Assembly (NCBI GenBank): GCA_016630955.3
Contig: CM049998.1
Coordinates: 558,001-622,000, forward strand
Direction of reading: 5' to 3'
Source of the DNA: Didymella arachidicola
Lineage: Eukaryota > Ascomycota > Dothideomycetes > Pleosporales > Didymellaceae
Length of the DNA: 64,000 bases
This document shows, in pieces, positions 35,565 through 46,334 of this stretch. The notes under the pieces are model-generated. The model ran no database searches. It saw only the letters and a list, made by a program, of their open reading frames with translations, and was not told the DNA's origin. The position numbers and the translations under genes are program-made. How positions within the stretch are numbered: the stretch's first letter is position 1; each line of letters opens with the position of its first letter.

Positions 35565-37082
35565 ATGGAAGATCGTGCACATTTGCCGGTCGGCCTTCCA
35601 GTTGCTAACCCAACCCTCTCTTACTGGCACAACTCCAAATCAACCCTCGCGAACTTCGCCCATGGCCAAGACGATCCGCACCAGCTGTATGACTGTGTCA
35701 TTATCGGGTCCGGTATATCTGGAACCATGATCGCCTACAATCTGCTCAAGAAGTTTCCCAAATCTCATGTGTTGATGCTCGAGGCACGCGAAATATGCAG
35801 CGGAGCAACTGGTCGCAATGGTGGACACACGAAAGCAGCAAGCTACCGATCGTATTTACAACACACACAAGAGCTGGGGAAAGACGAGGCGCTGAAGATT
35901 GCAAGGCTGGAATACGAGAACATCGTCGAGACACATCGCTTGGCCGAAATGCTGAAGATCGAGTGTGAGAGCAAGCTGTGTGATACTGTTGATGTCATCT
36001 ATGACAAGCCTACATTTGAGCTTGGAAGGATGGCTATCCAAGCGTTACGTGCGGATGTCAGAGATGAGGAGAAGGAAGAGCGCATGATGGCTTGGTACAA
36101 CATTTGGGAAGATGCCGAGTCTCTGAGCAAACACTTCCAAGTCGGCAATAAGAATGAAAATCCCGTCGTAGGGGAACACGAAGCGGTTGCCGGCGCTTTC
36201 GAGTATGTCGCAGGTAGGGTACATGCGTACAAATTTGCCACCGGCGTGCTGGCGGAATGTGTCAAGATGGGCCTGCAAATACGCACAAACACGCCAGTGC
36301 TCAAGATGAGTCCTAAGACAGAGGAGACCAAATTCCTGTGGGATGTCTCCCTATCTACGGCTGGCGAATCTCTTTCAGCGTCCAATGTGATTCTTGCCAC
36401 AAATGGGTACACGCCTTTCCTCGAAAACTCCCTCCAAGGTAAGATCGTGCCAATGCGAGGTCAGATCACCGCGCAAAGACCTGGAGAGGTTTCTACTCTG
36501 TCCGCGCCGCTACCGATGACCTTCTCTTTCATCTACAAGAACGGATATGAGTACATGATCCCTCGACCAATTCCAGAAGGAGGGCAGCACATCATTATCG
36601 GCGGCGGTATTGGCCGTTTACCTCTTGCAGGAGCCGGCGAGTTTGGCACTGTTGATGATCGATCGCTCAACCCAGAGCTCTCGAAGTATCTGCACAGCAG
36701 TCTTTTAGGATACTTCGGCGCTGGAAATTGGGGCGAAACTAGCAACGAAAAAGCCTCGAATCGAGTCGTCCAAGAGTGGACAGGGATTATGGGCGCAACA
36801 GCTGACGGCAGGCCCTTTGTGGGTAAGGTCCCCGGGAAAGAGCCCTGCGGAAATCTATGGATATCCGCAGGCTTCAATGGGCATGGCATGGTGCTATGTC
36901 TGAAGTCGGCAGAAGCACTCGTGAAGATGATCGAGAACGATATACCTGACGAATCCAATAACGGATCAGTGAACTTAAGTGGCTTGGAATGGTTTCCTGA
37001 GAGTTTCTTGATCACAAAAGAGAGGCTTGAGCGCTGTCAGTTCAGAGGAAGGACTGATCTCTTGCCGCAAGATGAATCGTAG
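35565..37082 (+). CDS. FAD-dependent oxidoreductase (DAO family)
   Basis: A single exon of 505 residues. The Rossmann FAD site DCVIIGSGISGTMIAYNLL starts at residue 43, and the second DAO block is SGATGRNGGHTKAASYRSY. A substrate-domain block reads PMRGQITAQRPG, and the C-terminal FAD block reads EWTGIMGATADGRPFVG and WISAGFNGHGMVLCLKSAEA. This is the family of fungal gamma-glutamylputrescine oxidase-like and amino-acid oxidase-like proteins. Substrate cannot be told from sequence. No signal peptide and no clear C-terminal peroxisomal signal (ends LLPQDES). Upstream is the aminopeptidase, 272 bp away, on the same strand. Confidence 0.92.
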   Translation: MEDRAHLPVGLPVANPTLSYWHNSKSTLANFAHGQDDPHQLYDCVIIGSGISGTMIAYNLLKKFPKSHVLMLEAREICSGATGRNGGHTKAASYRSYLQHTQELGKDEALKIARLEYENIVETHRLAEMLKIECESKLCDTVDVIYDKPTFELGRMAIQALRADVRDEEKEERMMAWYNIWEDAESLSKHFQVGNKNENPVVGEHEAVAGAFEYVAGRVHAYKFATGVLAECVKMGLQIRTNTPVLKMSPKTEETKFLWDVSLSTAGESLSASNVILATNGYTPFLENSLQGKIVPMRGQITAQRPGEVSTLSAPLPMTFSFIYKNGYEYMIPRPIPEGGQHIIIGGGIGRLPLAGAGEFGTVDDRSLNPELSKYLHSSLLGYFGAGNWGETSNEKASNRVVQEWTGIMGATADGRPFVGKVPGKEPCGNLWISAGFNGHGMVLCLKSAEALVKMIENDIPDESNNGSVNLSGLEWFPESFLITKERLERCQFRGRTDLLPQDES

Positions 37083-37229
37083 ATGCTACTGTAGTCGCTA
37101 GAGCCCTTAACCTAATGCTATGTTGTGCATAATTCTAAAAACATCCCGTTATTCTTTGAGACCATGCTCTCGCGCGACACCTGGCCTCCCGGTATCAAGC
37201 CAATAGTTTTCCATAGAAGAAGCCTATCA

Positions 37230-37610
37230 TAGCTCCCATTCATTGACCATGGCCTCTACTGTCAACCTGGCGAGGAGATTCTGCACCGACTCCACCGCCA
37301 TCTGTGCTCGTTTCTGAATCGTTGCAGAGCCGATGTGTGGCAAAACCACGCAACGTGGCTGCTTGAGGATGGGATGATCGCTGGGAATGTCTGACTCGCC
37401 TTCGATCACATCAAGACCCTGATAGCTGTTGGCGAAGGTAGCCCGCAATTTGTAGATTGCGGTATGGTGAGATCTTTACCGCTACATGAGAGCCATTTCG
37501 CCGGAGAGCTACCTAGCCGATATGTTCGAGACTGAACGCGGAGTGTAGATGTGTTCACTGCAATCGTTGGTCGGCTGTCATTGTAGATGATGCTGAAATC
37601 TAGTGTCGCT
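37230..37610 (-). pseudogene. Relic of a D-isomer 2-hydroxyacid dehydrogenase
   Basis: The minus strand reads GLDVIEGESDIPSDHPILKQ, then VVLPHIGSATIQKRAQMAVE, then SVQNLLARL: the C-terminal NAD-domain end of glyoxylate/hydroxypyruvate reductase-like enzymes. Upstream, in pieces, comes a segment FSIIYNDSRP resembling the nucleotide-binding strand. The catalytic core, the GxGxxG loop and the N-terminal half are missing, and the parts lie in different frames. I take it as a decayed gene squeezed between the FAD oxidase and GCP4. Only 222 bp (37227-37448) remain open. Confidence 0.7.
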
Positions 37611-37645
37611 CAAAAACGATAGGGTATATTTGCAGTTCGGTCCCA

Positions 37646-39934
37646 CTATAGCAAGTCTTCGTGTTCTTCCTCTTCGTCCTCGCCGCCCCAGTCAAGCTTC
37701 ATGAGCAACCTGTCGATACCGCCGACTCGAAGTGGTTCATATCTACCTTCGTCGTCATCTAGGGCGTTCGTCGGTCGTGGCCCGCTGGCCCCAATCCGTT
37801 CGCTATCGATCTCTCTTAAACGCTCGACTAGCCCTTTAAGGTCACTGTCGAGCCTTCGTCTTGCGCGATCCATCTCCAAGCTGACATCTGCTTCCTCCTT
37901 TTTGTAGTTCTGTGAAAAGTCCTCAACGCCTTCGTCTTCTTCGAGATCCAAGTTCTGCTGTACTAGTTGGAGACGCGTGATATGGCCAACGAGGTCATCA
38001 ACATGGGTGCAGAAAGTGCGCAGTAATTTCGTAAACGCACCATCCGTGATGAGTAAGGAGTAGGCGATAGAAGCAAGGAAATTTCGATGAGCGAACGCAA
38101 GCGCTTCTGGGTCATGCTGCTGTTGCAAGTCCCCCTCTGCCCTAACTTCGTCAGCGCCACGCGTTGGTGGTCGGTCCGGTGTCGCAGGTCGTGTGTCACT
38201 GGTTTGGATCTTCTTAGGTCCTTGGACCCAGTCTAGGAACGACTTGAAAGACTCTTGCACGACCTCCCCCTGGAAGTATGCCTCGCTTTCGGCCAAGAAG
38301 AAGATAGCAGCTCGGCAGGTGGCCCAGATGTTGCGCATGTTTCGAGCCCGTTGATTCGTACGCTGACGCCGCCTCTTCAGAATAGCCTTGCCGTGCGATG
38401 TGTTGCTGTATCGATACCCGGGTGGACATGGGTGGTCTCGCCGAATTGTGCTGTGTCGCCATAGCTGCGCCAGGTGAAGGTGAGCTCTTCTGACCGCAAG
38501 GAGATAGTCATTGATCGACGAGTAGACGTCTACATCAGCCTTGGTGATGAACAGGTCCAGAGGCGACAGGATGTCCATGCTGAGTGATACTGGCACTGAT
38601 AGCAGCAGCTCGTCAAACGACATATTCGGGATTTGAGGCAATGCTGACTCTGCATCCTTCGCACGACCAGGCGTTCCCGGGCGATGGCCTGATGCACTGT
38701 GCACATCCAGATGCAAGATGTCCGCTGCCGCATCGAGAATATCGTCAATATGATCGTCTTCTCCGCCAAGTGTCGACAAGACAGAGAGTGATCGTGCCAA
38801 GGTCTGATTGATTTCAGCTTCTTTCAGGAGCAAACCCTTTATGGATTGACCAATCTTGGTAGACTGAGAGCCATGATGCCGTGAAGCCAACTTTTCGTCA
38901 GCTTCCGCAATCAGGACCATTGCAAATTCGCCTCTACCAAGCAAGAAAAATTGGTGCAGTATGTTGAGCGTTTCTACAATTTTCCCGCGCGGCAGCAAAT
39001 GTTGAAGGAGGTTGCGTGAGAGAGACGTTCGAATATTTGCAACAACCTCCGACAGTTTTGGGGAGGAGATGGGCGCAGTCACTTGCGACAGTTGTTGCAC
39101 GTGCACTGGTAGCAGCTCAAGCTCGGATATTTGGGTCGTCGCAGCCTTCGTCTTCGACGTGGATGGCAGCGACCGCACCTGATTGAGCGATTTGCCGACA
39201 AACATAATTGACAATGCCGTCTGCCGGGAGACGAACTTGGGCAGTAGTCTGTTGCGGGCGACAAAGGACAGCGCCTTGGACTCGTCGTCCTCTTGTGCTA
39301 TGAAGAAGTCTGACGCACCCAAAGAGGGCAAACGGCCATACAGAAGCCATGTTGATAGCTGGCGCAGCCATGCCGTCTCAGCAACTTTGCCTAAATACTG
39401 GGCTGCTTCTTCGATATCCGGATAGCCAGTCTGAGCTTGGCTTCGTAGCTTGTCGATAAGCTCTGAGCCCGAGGATCCTTTCTGGCTGGTCTTCTCATTC
39501 TTCGGTGGCAGCTCTGAGGGTAGCATGAAATTGCTTATGTCCCATAGCCATTCCATCAGTCTGACCCATCCGGAGAACTCCCCAACAATGCCGGCCAGCG
39601 GCACAATGTTGTAGGCTCCAACCGTCGATGCATCTTGCTTCAGGATCTGATTTTCGACAACCAGGACCTTTTCTTGAAATCTGTCCAAGTGGTACGTGGT
39701 CACTGCGGTGGCTACTGCCCGGCACACAGTGGAGTGATGAGTACTTGCAACTCTTGCAATATGATCTCGTGTCCTTCTGTGTATTCGCGATAGGTGACCA
39801 ATCGAGGCCAATAATTCAGCTTCTGGGGGTGAGAGCAGTTGACTTGTAGTCGAAGTCACGTGTGTGGAACCTTGCTGGGCATCGAAGAGCGCGGATGGGT
39901 GTCCGGAGAGCGAGAGGAGAATTTCGTGGAGCAT
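37646..39934 (-). CDS. GCP4: Gamma-tubulin complex component 4 (Spc97/Spc98 family)
   Basis: A single exon of 762 residues. The start MLHEILLSLSGHPSALF and the following LLSPPEAELLASIGHLSRIH are the GCP4 N-terminus. Further landmarks of the GRIP1 and GRIP2 domains are YNIVPLAGIVGEFSGWVRL, LRQLSTWLLYGRLPSLGASD, LLPKFVSRQTALSIMFVGKS, RGKIVETLNILHQFFLLGRGE, and LFITKADVDVYSSINDYLLA in the gamma-tubulin-binding half. The end is acidic (GGEDEEEEHEDLL). GCP4 is a core part of the gamma-tubulin ring complex and nucleates microtubules with GCP2, 3, 5 and 6. Length is slightly above human GCP4 (667), with inserts in linker regions. No frameshift. Confidence 0.95.
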   Translation of the reverse strand: MLHEILLSLSGHPSALFDAQQGSTHVTSTTSQLLSPPEAELLASIGHLSRIHRRTRDHIARVASTHHSTVCRAVATAVTTYHLDRFQEKVLVVENQILKQDASTVGAYNIVPLAGIVGEFSGWVRLMEWLWDISNFMLPSELPPKNEKTSQKGSSGSELIDKLRSQAQTGYPDIEEAAQYLGKVAETAWLRQLSTWLLYGRLPSLGASDFFIAQEDDESKALSFVARNRLLPKFVSRQTALSIMFVGKSLNQVRSLPSTSKTKAATTQISELELLPVHVQQLSQVTAPISSPKLSEVVANIRTSLSRNLLQHLLPRGKIVETLNILHQFFLLGRGEFAMVLIAEADEKLASRHHGSQSTKIGQSIKGLLLKEAEINQTLARSLSVLSTLGGEDDHIDDILDAAADILHLDVHSASGHRPGTPGRAKDAESALPQIPNMSFDELLLSVPVSLSMDILSPLDLFITKADVDVYSSINDYLLAVRRAHLHLAQLWRHSTIRRDHPCPPGYRYSNTSHGKAILKRRRQRTNQRARNMRNIWATCRAAIFFLAESEAYFQGEVVQESFKSFLDWVQGPKKIQTSDTRPATPDRPPTRGADEVRAEGDLQQQHDPEALAFAHRNFLASIAYSLLITDGAFTKLLRTFCTHVDDLVGHITRLQLVQQNLDLEEDEGVEDFSQNYKKEEADVSLEMDRARRRLDSDLKGLVERLREIDSERIGASGPRPTNALDDDEGRYEPLRVGGIDRLLMKLDWGGEDEEEEHEDLL

Positions 39935-40308
39935 GACAGCGGCGGGGTTGCCGTTGTCGGAGCCTGCTTACTGCGGCTCCGCACAGTGAGACGCTGGACG
40001 AAAACGATGAGCAAACTCAACAGTTCGAAGCGACACATGGAAGGTCGCGTCACGCTGCGCACATTGCTTGCGCGAAATGTTGATGGATGCGGCTAGTGTT
40101 GCGGACGCGCAGAGGAGACGTGGTTCGACCATGATCTAGGCAGGGGTCGCTGCCCCACAATCCTCAAGCCCGCGGCGGAGCGACATGGCCGCCAATCGGA
40201 CGTGTGCTGAATGATACCCGTTGGCTTTACCCACCAGCGTCCAGTTGACCGAGGGGCATTTGTTGACTGTCCCGCAAGTACCTCTCAGAATACATCACGA
40301 GCTTCAGG
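39935..40308. promoter_or_regulatory. Divergent promoter region, GCP4 / bioB
   Basis: 374 bp between two outward-reading genes. Contains both promoters; no motif stands out. Confidence 0.4.
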
Positions 40309-41572
40309 ATGGCGCAAAGAGCATTCGTGAGGCCAATTGGCTTTGCTTTGAGCTCTGCTCGTACACAGCACTTTGTTCGCCCTTTTAGCACTGTCTTGGA
40401 TACCCCAATCGATCCCCAAACGCAGCAAGCTACCCCACCAGCCGTCCGGAAATCGTCGGTCTTCGAAGATGCTGTTAATGCCACCGGAACCAGGACCAAC
40501 TGGACAAAAGAAGAGATTGCAGAGATCTACAATACTCCACTGATCAGGTTGACCTATGCAGCGGTATGTTCACGGTCAATCAACCAGCGATCCCATTCTG
40601 ATGTCTGTTGTGTAGGCCTCGGTACACCAGCGCTTTCATGACCCAGCGGCTATCCAAATGTGCACCTTGATGAACATTAAGACCGGTGGTTGCAGCGAAG
40701 ATTGCTCATACTGCGCGCAGTCCAGCAGATATGACACTGGTTTGAAGGCAACCAAGCTTTCGTCTGTTGACTCTGTCCTCGAGGCCGCTCGCATTGCCAA
40801 AGAAAATGGCAGCTCCAGATTCTGCATGGGTGCTGCATGGCGTGACATGAGGGGCCGCAAGACCAACCTGAAAAACATCAAGGCTATGATTACAGGTGTC
40901 AGAGAAATGGGCATGGAGGCTTGCGTGACTCTGGGTATGGTCGATGCGGAGCAAGCCAAGGAGCTCAAAGATGCTGGTCTCACTGCCTATAACCACAACG
41001 TAGACACCAGCCGGGAGCACTACCCCAGTGTCATTACAACGCGGACATACGACGAGCGCCTCAAGACCATCCAAAATGTCCAGGAAGCCGGCATCCACGT
41101 CTGCACAGGAGGTATTCTGGGTCTCGGCGAGAAGGCCAGGGACCACGTTGGTCTCATCCACACCGTCTCAACACTCCCGGCCCATCCTGAATCCTTCCCT
41201 GTCAATGCTTTGGTTCCCATCAAGGGCACACCGCTTGGGGAGACAGAATCTGTCAAGTTCGACGCTATCCTCCGTACCATTGCGACTGCGCGACTGGTCA
41301 TGCCGACCACTATCATTCGTCTAGCAGCCGGCCGTCACACTATGCGCGAGGAGAAGCAGATCATGTGCTTCCAGGCCGGCGCTAACGCGGTCTTCACTGG
41401 CGAGAAGATGCTTACCACCGCTTGCAATGGCTGGGAAGAGGACAAGGCTATGTTTGCACGATGGGGTTTGCGACCGATGGAAATGAAGGAGACTATTGGA
41501 GAAATGCGCAGGGCCGAAAAGCTCGTTGTTGAGGCAGTCAAGGAGACCGGGCAAGCATCTGCATCTGTATAA
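40309..41572 (+). CDS. bioB: Biotin synthase
   Basis: Two exons: 40309-40563 and 40616-41572, giving 403 residues. The N-terminal 60 or so residues are Arg/Ser/Thr-rich (RAFVRPIGFALSSARTQHFV), fitting mitochondrial import. The radical-SAM cluster motif CSEDCSYC puts ligands at C111, C115 and C118. Further blocks are RFCMGAAWRDMRGRK, MEACVTLGMVDAEQAKELKD, YNHNVDTSREHYP, ICTGGI-type TGGILGLGE, NALVPIKGTPL and the Arg ligand of the second cluster in IIRLAAGRHTM. BioB inserts sulfur into dethiobiotin, the last step of biotin synthesis. It is convergent with bioF, the stop codons being only 43 bp apart, and opens the biotin cluster. Confidence 0.97.
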
Positions 41573-41615
41573 ATCCCAACCTCTTGAGAACAGCAGGATA
41601 CAAAACCACAATACA

Positions 41616-43059
41616 TTATAGCCGAGCTCTGGTTTGCTCATGACCCCTACTTCCTATCTCCATGTCTTTCGGACACTTCTCGCACCATTCCGCCAGCGCA
41701 CCAACTAAGTTTTCGACTTCCTTGGTAGTGTTGCCTGCATGCAAGCACACCCTGACTCGCTCTGTTCCCAGCGGTACTGTAGGTGATACCACAGCCCTGA
41801 CCATCATGCCTTTTCCCTGCAGGTATTCAGCCAGAGCTCTTGGACGGTTCAGTTGTACCGCAAAAATTGGCGACTGTGGACAAGCGCTTGGAATACTCAG
41901 CAAAACTCTTGCGGCTGCAGAGGTGATATGTAGTTGCTGCAGAGCCTTGAACAGAAATTCAGTGAGGTTACGGAGATGCGATTGAAGTGGTACGGTGCCA
42001 CCAGAACAGAGCATCTCGTATGAGGATCGTATAAGCGCAAGTGATGGGTACGACAGGAACGTCGTATAGATCAAGGGACGTGCGTAGTTGATAAGGTAGT
42101 GGCGAAGCATTTCAGAACCGAGAAGGATAGCTAGTACCTAGTCAGCTTGCGATCGTGGAACTGTGGTTGACTGGTAGCATACCTCCATTGCCAGCCAGCG
42201 CTTTGCCAAATGTATGCAGCCGAGCAAAGATCTCTTTTTCCAACCCGAGTTCGCATACCAGGCCTCGTCCCTCGAATCCCATAACGCCGGTCGAATGTGC
42301 TTCATCGATGACGATGTGTCCTCTTTCCGCACCCAGGGTCTCCTTGACCGTGTCGACAATCATTCGCAATGGCGCAACATCGCCATCCATGCTGTAGATC
42401 GACTCCACAGCAATGAAGAAATTGCAAGTGCTTCTTAACTCAGCCATTTCCTGCAACACTCTTCGCAAATCTGCCACGGAGTTGTGTAAGAAGGGCACTG
42501 TCTGTGCGGCTCTCGAAAGCCGCATGCCGTCGTGCACACTTGCGTGCACGAGCTCATCAAAGACAATCACATCGCCAGGCTGAGGCACGCATGAGAAGAA
42601 GCCGGCGTTGGCGTCGAAGCCGCTATTCCAAAGCAGTCCCGCCTCAGCCCCATGAAAACTGGCAATGTCTCGCTCCAACGCTTCAGCATAAGCCGAATTC
42701 CCGTCCAGAAGTCGAGATCCACCGCTTCCAAGTGGCAAGTTCGACGCTTGGAGTTCCCTAAGGTATCTGTCCTTCAATCGGTCGTTTTTGGACAGCGACA
42801 GAAAGTCGTTCGAACTGAAATCGATTTGGCCAGGTTTGGGCAGGGTTAGGTTGCGTAGAGTTGACTTCTCGTCTCTTCGGTCCAGCAGATGCTGCATTGT
42901 TGAGTTGAGTTTGCTCTTGCCATGTCCGCTGTTCATCTCTTTCCTCATTGTCGTCACCGAGGTTGAGACTGCAATGAGTCCAGACGTTACCCTCTGCCGA
43001 ACGGGACTGCTAGCGTGGGCTGCTCCACAGGGCAGGCAGGACCCTTGTTGGATCCACAA
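41616..43059 (-). CDS. bioF: 8-amino-7-oxononanoate synthase (KAPA synthase) with ARL C-terminus
   Basis: Two exons: 42183-43059 and 41616-42130, giving 463 residues. This is an alpha-oxoamine synthase of PLP fold-type I: QIDFSSNDFLSLS, LGSGGSRLLDGNSAYAEALE, VIVFDELVHASVHDGMRLS, IVIDEAHSTGVMG and the PLP lysine K286 in HTFGKALAGNGA at the exon junction. It condenses pimeloyl-CoA with L-alanine. The C-terminus is TRARL, a PTS1-type tripeptide, in line with the peroxisomal KAPA synthase shown in Aspergillus. The N-terminal 37 residues before MRKEMNSG may not be translated, since that ATG is also reasonable and would remove a Cys-rich lead. Read away from bioDA across 287 bp. Confidence 0.94.
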
Positions 43060-43346
43060 TGCAAGAATGTAATCGCGAGACGGGAGTTAGGGATCAATGA
43101 CACACTCCTTGACTCAATAACTTCCCCCTCCAATACCTTGACTAACCGTCACGGTCCGGGACCGGTTGGGCGTGTGTGTATGCACATCAATACAGGAACA
43201 GGCCTAGCGTCTGCGCCTTTCCTTCTTCGAGATAGCCCAGTCGGACCGAGTCCCGCCTCAAACCTGCCTGTCCACCGTGCCACCTGAACCATCGAGCATC
43301 ACCGTCCCGCATCAATTGCATCCCAATTCAGCGTTTCCTCGCGAGG
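43060..43346. promoter_or_regulatory. Divergent promoter, bioF / bioDA
   Basis: 287 bp between the start codons of two consecutive enzymes of biotin synthesis. A shared promoter would let both be controlled together. I see no obvious palindromic operator. Confidence 0.5.
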
Positions 43347-46043
43347 ATGGCGAAGGTGCCTTCGGGACTGTGGAGGAAGTATGTCGCGGTGCAAGTATAC
43401 GGTGCGAACACGGATGTTGGAAAGACAGTCTTCTCTACACTCATTGGCAAGCGATTCTGGGCACTAAACAATTGGCGGGTTCAGTATATCAAGCCTGTCT
43501 CGACAGGGCCTGAAAGCGATCGCGATGATAAGTCAGTGCACCTCTTCCCGACAGCTCAAAAAGCTCTAACAACGTCAGCTACGTGAAGAAGCACACGGGT
43601 GCGAACGTGTACACACTTTTTCAGTATCAGGATCCTGTCAGCCCTCATATTGCAGCTCGAGATACTTCTAAAGTCGATAGAGTAAGAGCAACCAGAATAG
43701 GTTCCGAATTCCCGCTGACAACTCTAGCCGAGCAACTACAAACTGACCTCCCAACTCAGCATCAAGCTCCGCGAATTTGCATGGGCATGCCAAACAAAAT
43801 TAAAAGATGCGAATGGCTTGGGCATTGTAGAGACGGCTGGAGGCGTTCTCAGCCCCGGGCCCTCAGGAACACCACAAGCTGACATCTACCGATCTCTGCG
43901 ACTTCCAGTGGTACTTGTAGGTGACCACAAGTTGGGCGGTATAGCTGCTACGATCTCAGCTGCCGAGTCGCTGAAGATAAGAGGCTATGATATTGATGCT
44001 ATCGTTTGCTTCGATGATGGTAGCAAATATCAGAACGCAGAGTATTTGACAAAATACTTCGAGCAACACATGGACTTACCCGTTTTCATCATACCCTGGA
44101 TTCCCGATCTCACTGGCGCAACTGCACAGTTAGAGCAAGATATGATGACACAATATTACGAAACGGTATGGCAACACCGCGCAGTGATCGGCGTGGCGGA
44201 CCGCATTATGCAAGAGCATGCTAGGCGAATCGAGAATATGGATACTATGGCTTCGCGAACACACCAGAAGATCTGGCATCCCTTTACGCAGCATAAGCAT
44301 GTCGAGAAAGCTGATGATGTGCTTGTTTTTGATTCTGCTCATGGTGACTTTTTCCAAGTCAAACGCACCTCAAGATTGGACCCCAGGATCAGCCAGGACT
44401 ATAAAGGGATGACGTATCCTGCTTACGATGGATCTGCAAGCTGGTGGACTCAAGGTATGTCGAGGCTAGGTCTGCATTCGAAAATTCCTCACTGTTGTTG
44501 TAGGCTTGGGACATGGGAATCCACGTTTGGCCCTCGAAGCAGCATATGCAGCAGGCCGCTACGGACACGTTATGTTCGCAGGAGCAACCCACGAACCAGC
44601 ACTCAAACTTGCCGAGCACGTCCTTGGAGGATTGCAGAATCCTCGCCTAACGAAGGTATTCTACACCGACAATGGGAGTACGGCGACCGAAGTTGGCATC
44701 AAGATGGGCATTCGCGCTGCCTGCAAACATTACGGTTGGGATGGTGTTAAAGAGGCCGTTGGTGTGCTCGGACTAAAAGGCAGCTACCATGGTGACACAA
44801 TTGGCGCCATGGACGCATCCGAGCCGTGCGTCTTCAACGAAAAGGTAGACTGGTACCGAGGACGCGGCTTCTGGTTTGACTACCCTACCTACAAATTGAA
44901 AGACGGCCGATGGGTCGTTGAGCCACCTGAGGGCATGGAGAAAGAATTCGGTCCAGCACAGTACTTCGCTGAGCAGGCTGACATTTTCAACTATGAAGCC
45001 AGAGGTCAATCCTCACAGTACGAGGCATACATCGAGCGCACGTTGGACAGGCTAGTCAAAGAACAAGGTAGGAAGTTTGGTGCGCTTGTTATGGAGCCGG
45101 TCGTCCTTGGGGCGGGCGGCATGATATTTGTCGACCCGCTCTTCCAACAGACCTTGGCACGCGTTGTGCGTCGTTACAACTTTGCTACGTCCGAGGTCGC
45201 ACCTGTGCCGATCGAAGGTGAGCATGTATGGTCTGGCTTACCAGTCATGTTTGACGAAGTCTTCACGGGCTTGTATCGTCTTGGACAATTCTCATCTGCA
45301 TCCTTGCTGGAAGTACACCCGGACATCTCGGTTCATGCCAAACTCCTCACGGGAGGTTTGCTACCTCTCTCAATCACCGCAGCCAGTGATTCGATCTTCC
45401 AAGCTTTCTGGGGTGATGAGAAATCTGAGGCTTTGCTTCACGGACACAGCTATACCGCTCACCCCATTGGCTCCCACGTTGCGAACGTGAGCTTGACGAC
45501 TATGGATATGTATTCTAACGGGAGGAAATGGATACCATTCAAGCGTGACTGGTCTAAGCAGCCTGTTGGGCCGACGAAATCACCTCTAGCCGCAAAGAAA
45601 GATGAACTCCGCCGCTTAACACCAACTCTACAGAACCCTTTCGATGACCTCAACCCCGTGGAGGATGATCACTTCTTTGGCGGTGATCACACCAAATTCT
45701 GGAGCTTCTGGTCAAAGGACTTCGTGCTGGAGCTTTCGCGTCACGTAAAAGTTAGCCATGTTAACGCCCTCGGTTCTGTGCTGGCTGTGTCGTTGAAAGA
45801 TGAATTCGGAGGTGGTAGGTCAAGGCTTCAACTGTACTGATAACACGCGCTGACTCTAAAGGCTACACGTCTTCCGCAGCTGTAGGGCTGCGCGACTCGC
45901 TTCTCTTTGAGCAAGGCCGAGTTCAAATTCACTCCCGTGTCCTAGGTAATGTCATTTACCTAATGACAAGTTTGAATTCGATGCAGCGCAGCCTGTCACC
46001 GGTCGAGGATACTTTCATGCAAAAATTGAACGCCATGAAATAG
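43347..46043 (+). CDS. bioDA: Bifunctional dethiobiotin synthetase / DAPA aminotransferase
   Basis: Five exons: 43347-43531, 43579-43681, 43728-44454, 44504-45814 and 45862-46043, giving 835 residues. The BioD half has the P-loop GANTDVGKT (19-27), then IKPVSTGP, VETAGGVLSPGP and GDHKLGGI. The BioA half starts near residue 300 with HQKIWHPFTQHK, then WWTQGLGHGNP, ATEVGIKMGIRAA, GSYHGDTIGAMDASEP, FDEVFTGLYRLG, the PLP lysine in HAKLLTGGLLPLS, and HGHSYTAHPIGS. It makes DAPA from KAPA, then dethiobiotin. The same fusion occurs in Aspergillus (biA) and plants (BIO3-BIO1), often mitochondrial. For intron 2 the acceptor is TCTAG at 43727, which restores PSNYKLTSQLSIKLREFAWA; later CAG sites shift the frame. 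Confidence 0.95.
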
Positions 46044-46334
46044 TGCATCACCCGAGAATAGAGCTAGCAACTGCAGCATATGCAGTACAATTGAATCTCG
46101 GTGCACATGATCTGACTCCAACGAGACATTGCTCGATCGCGGCGAACCTGACGAGGCAGTTGTTGGCAGGTGTTCTGTTACACCCGTTATGTAGGCTACA
46201 CTGTTGAGTCACACATCACTAATTTCCTTATCGTAGCATTTCGAGCATGTCCATGTCGAAACACACATGCTCCCACTCTGACTTACCACACCTCATGCAA
46301 TAGAGCTTGAACATTCTCATGTTAAATCTCCAAT

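Noticed and set aside
28920..37082. Idea of a secondary-metabolite or pigment cluster around tyrosinase
   Set aside because: Neighbours are NECAP, an aminopeptidase and an amine oxidase; no synthase, transporter or pathway regulator is present.
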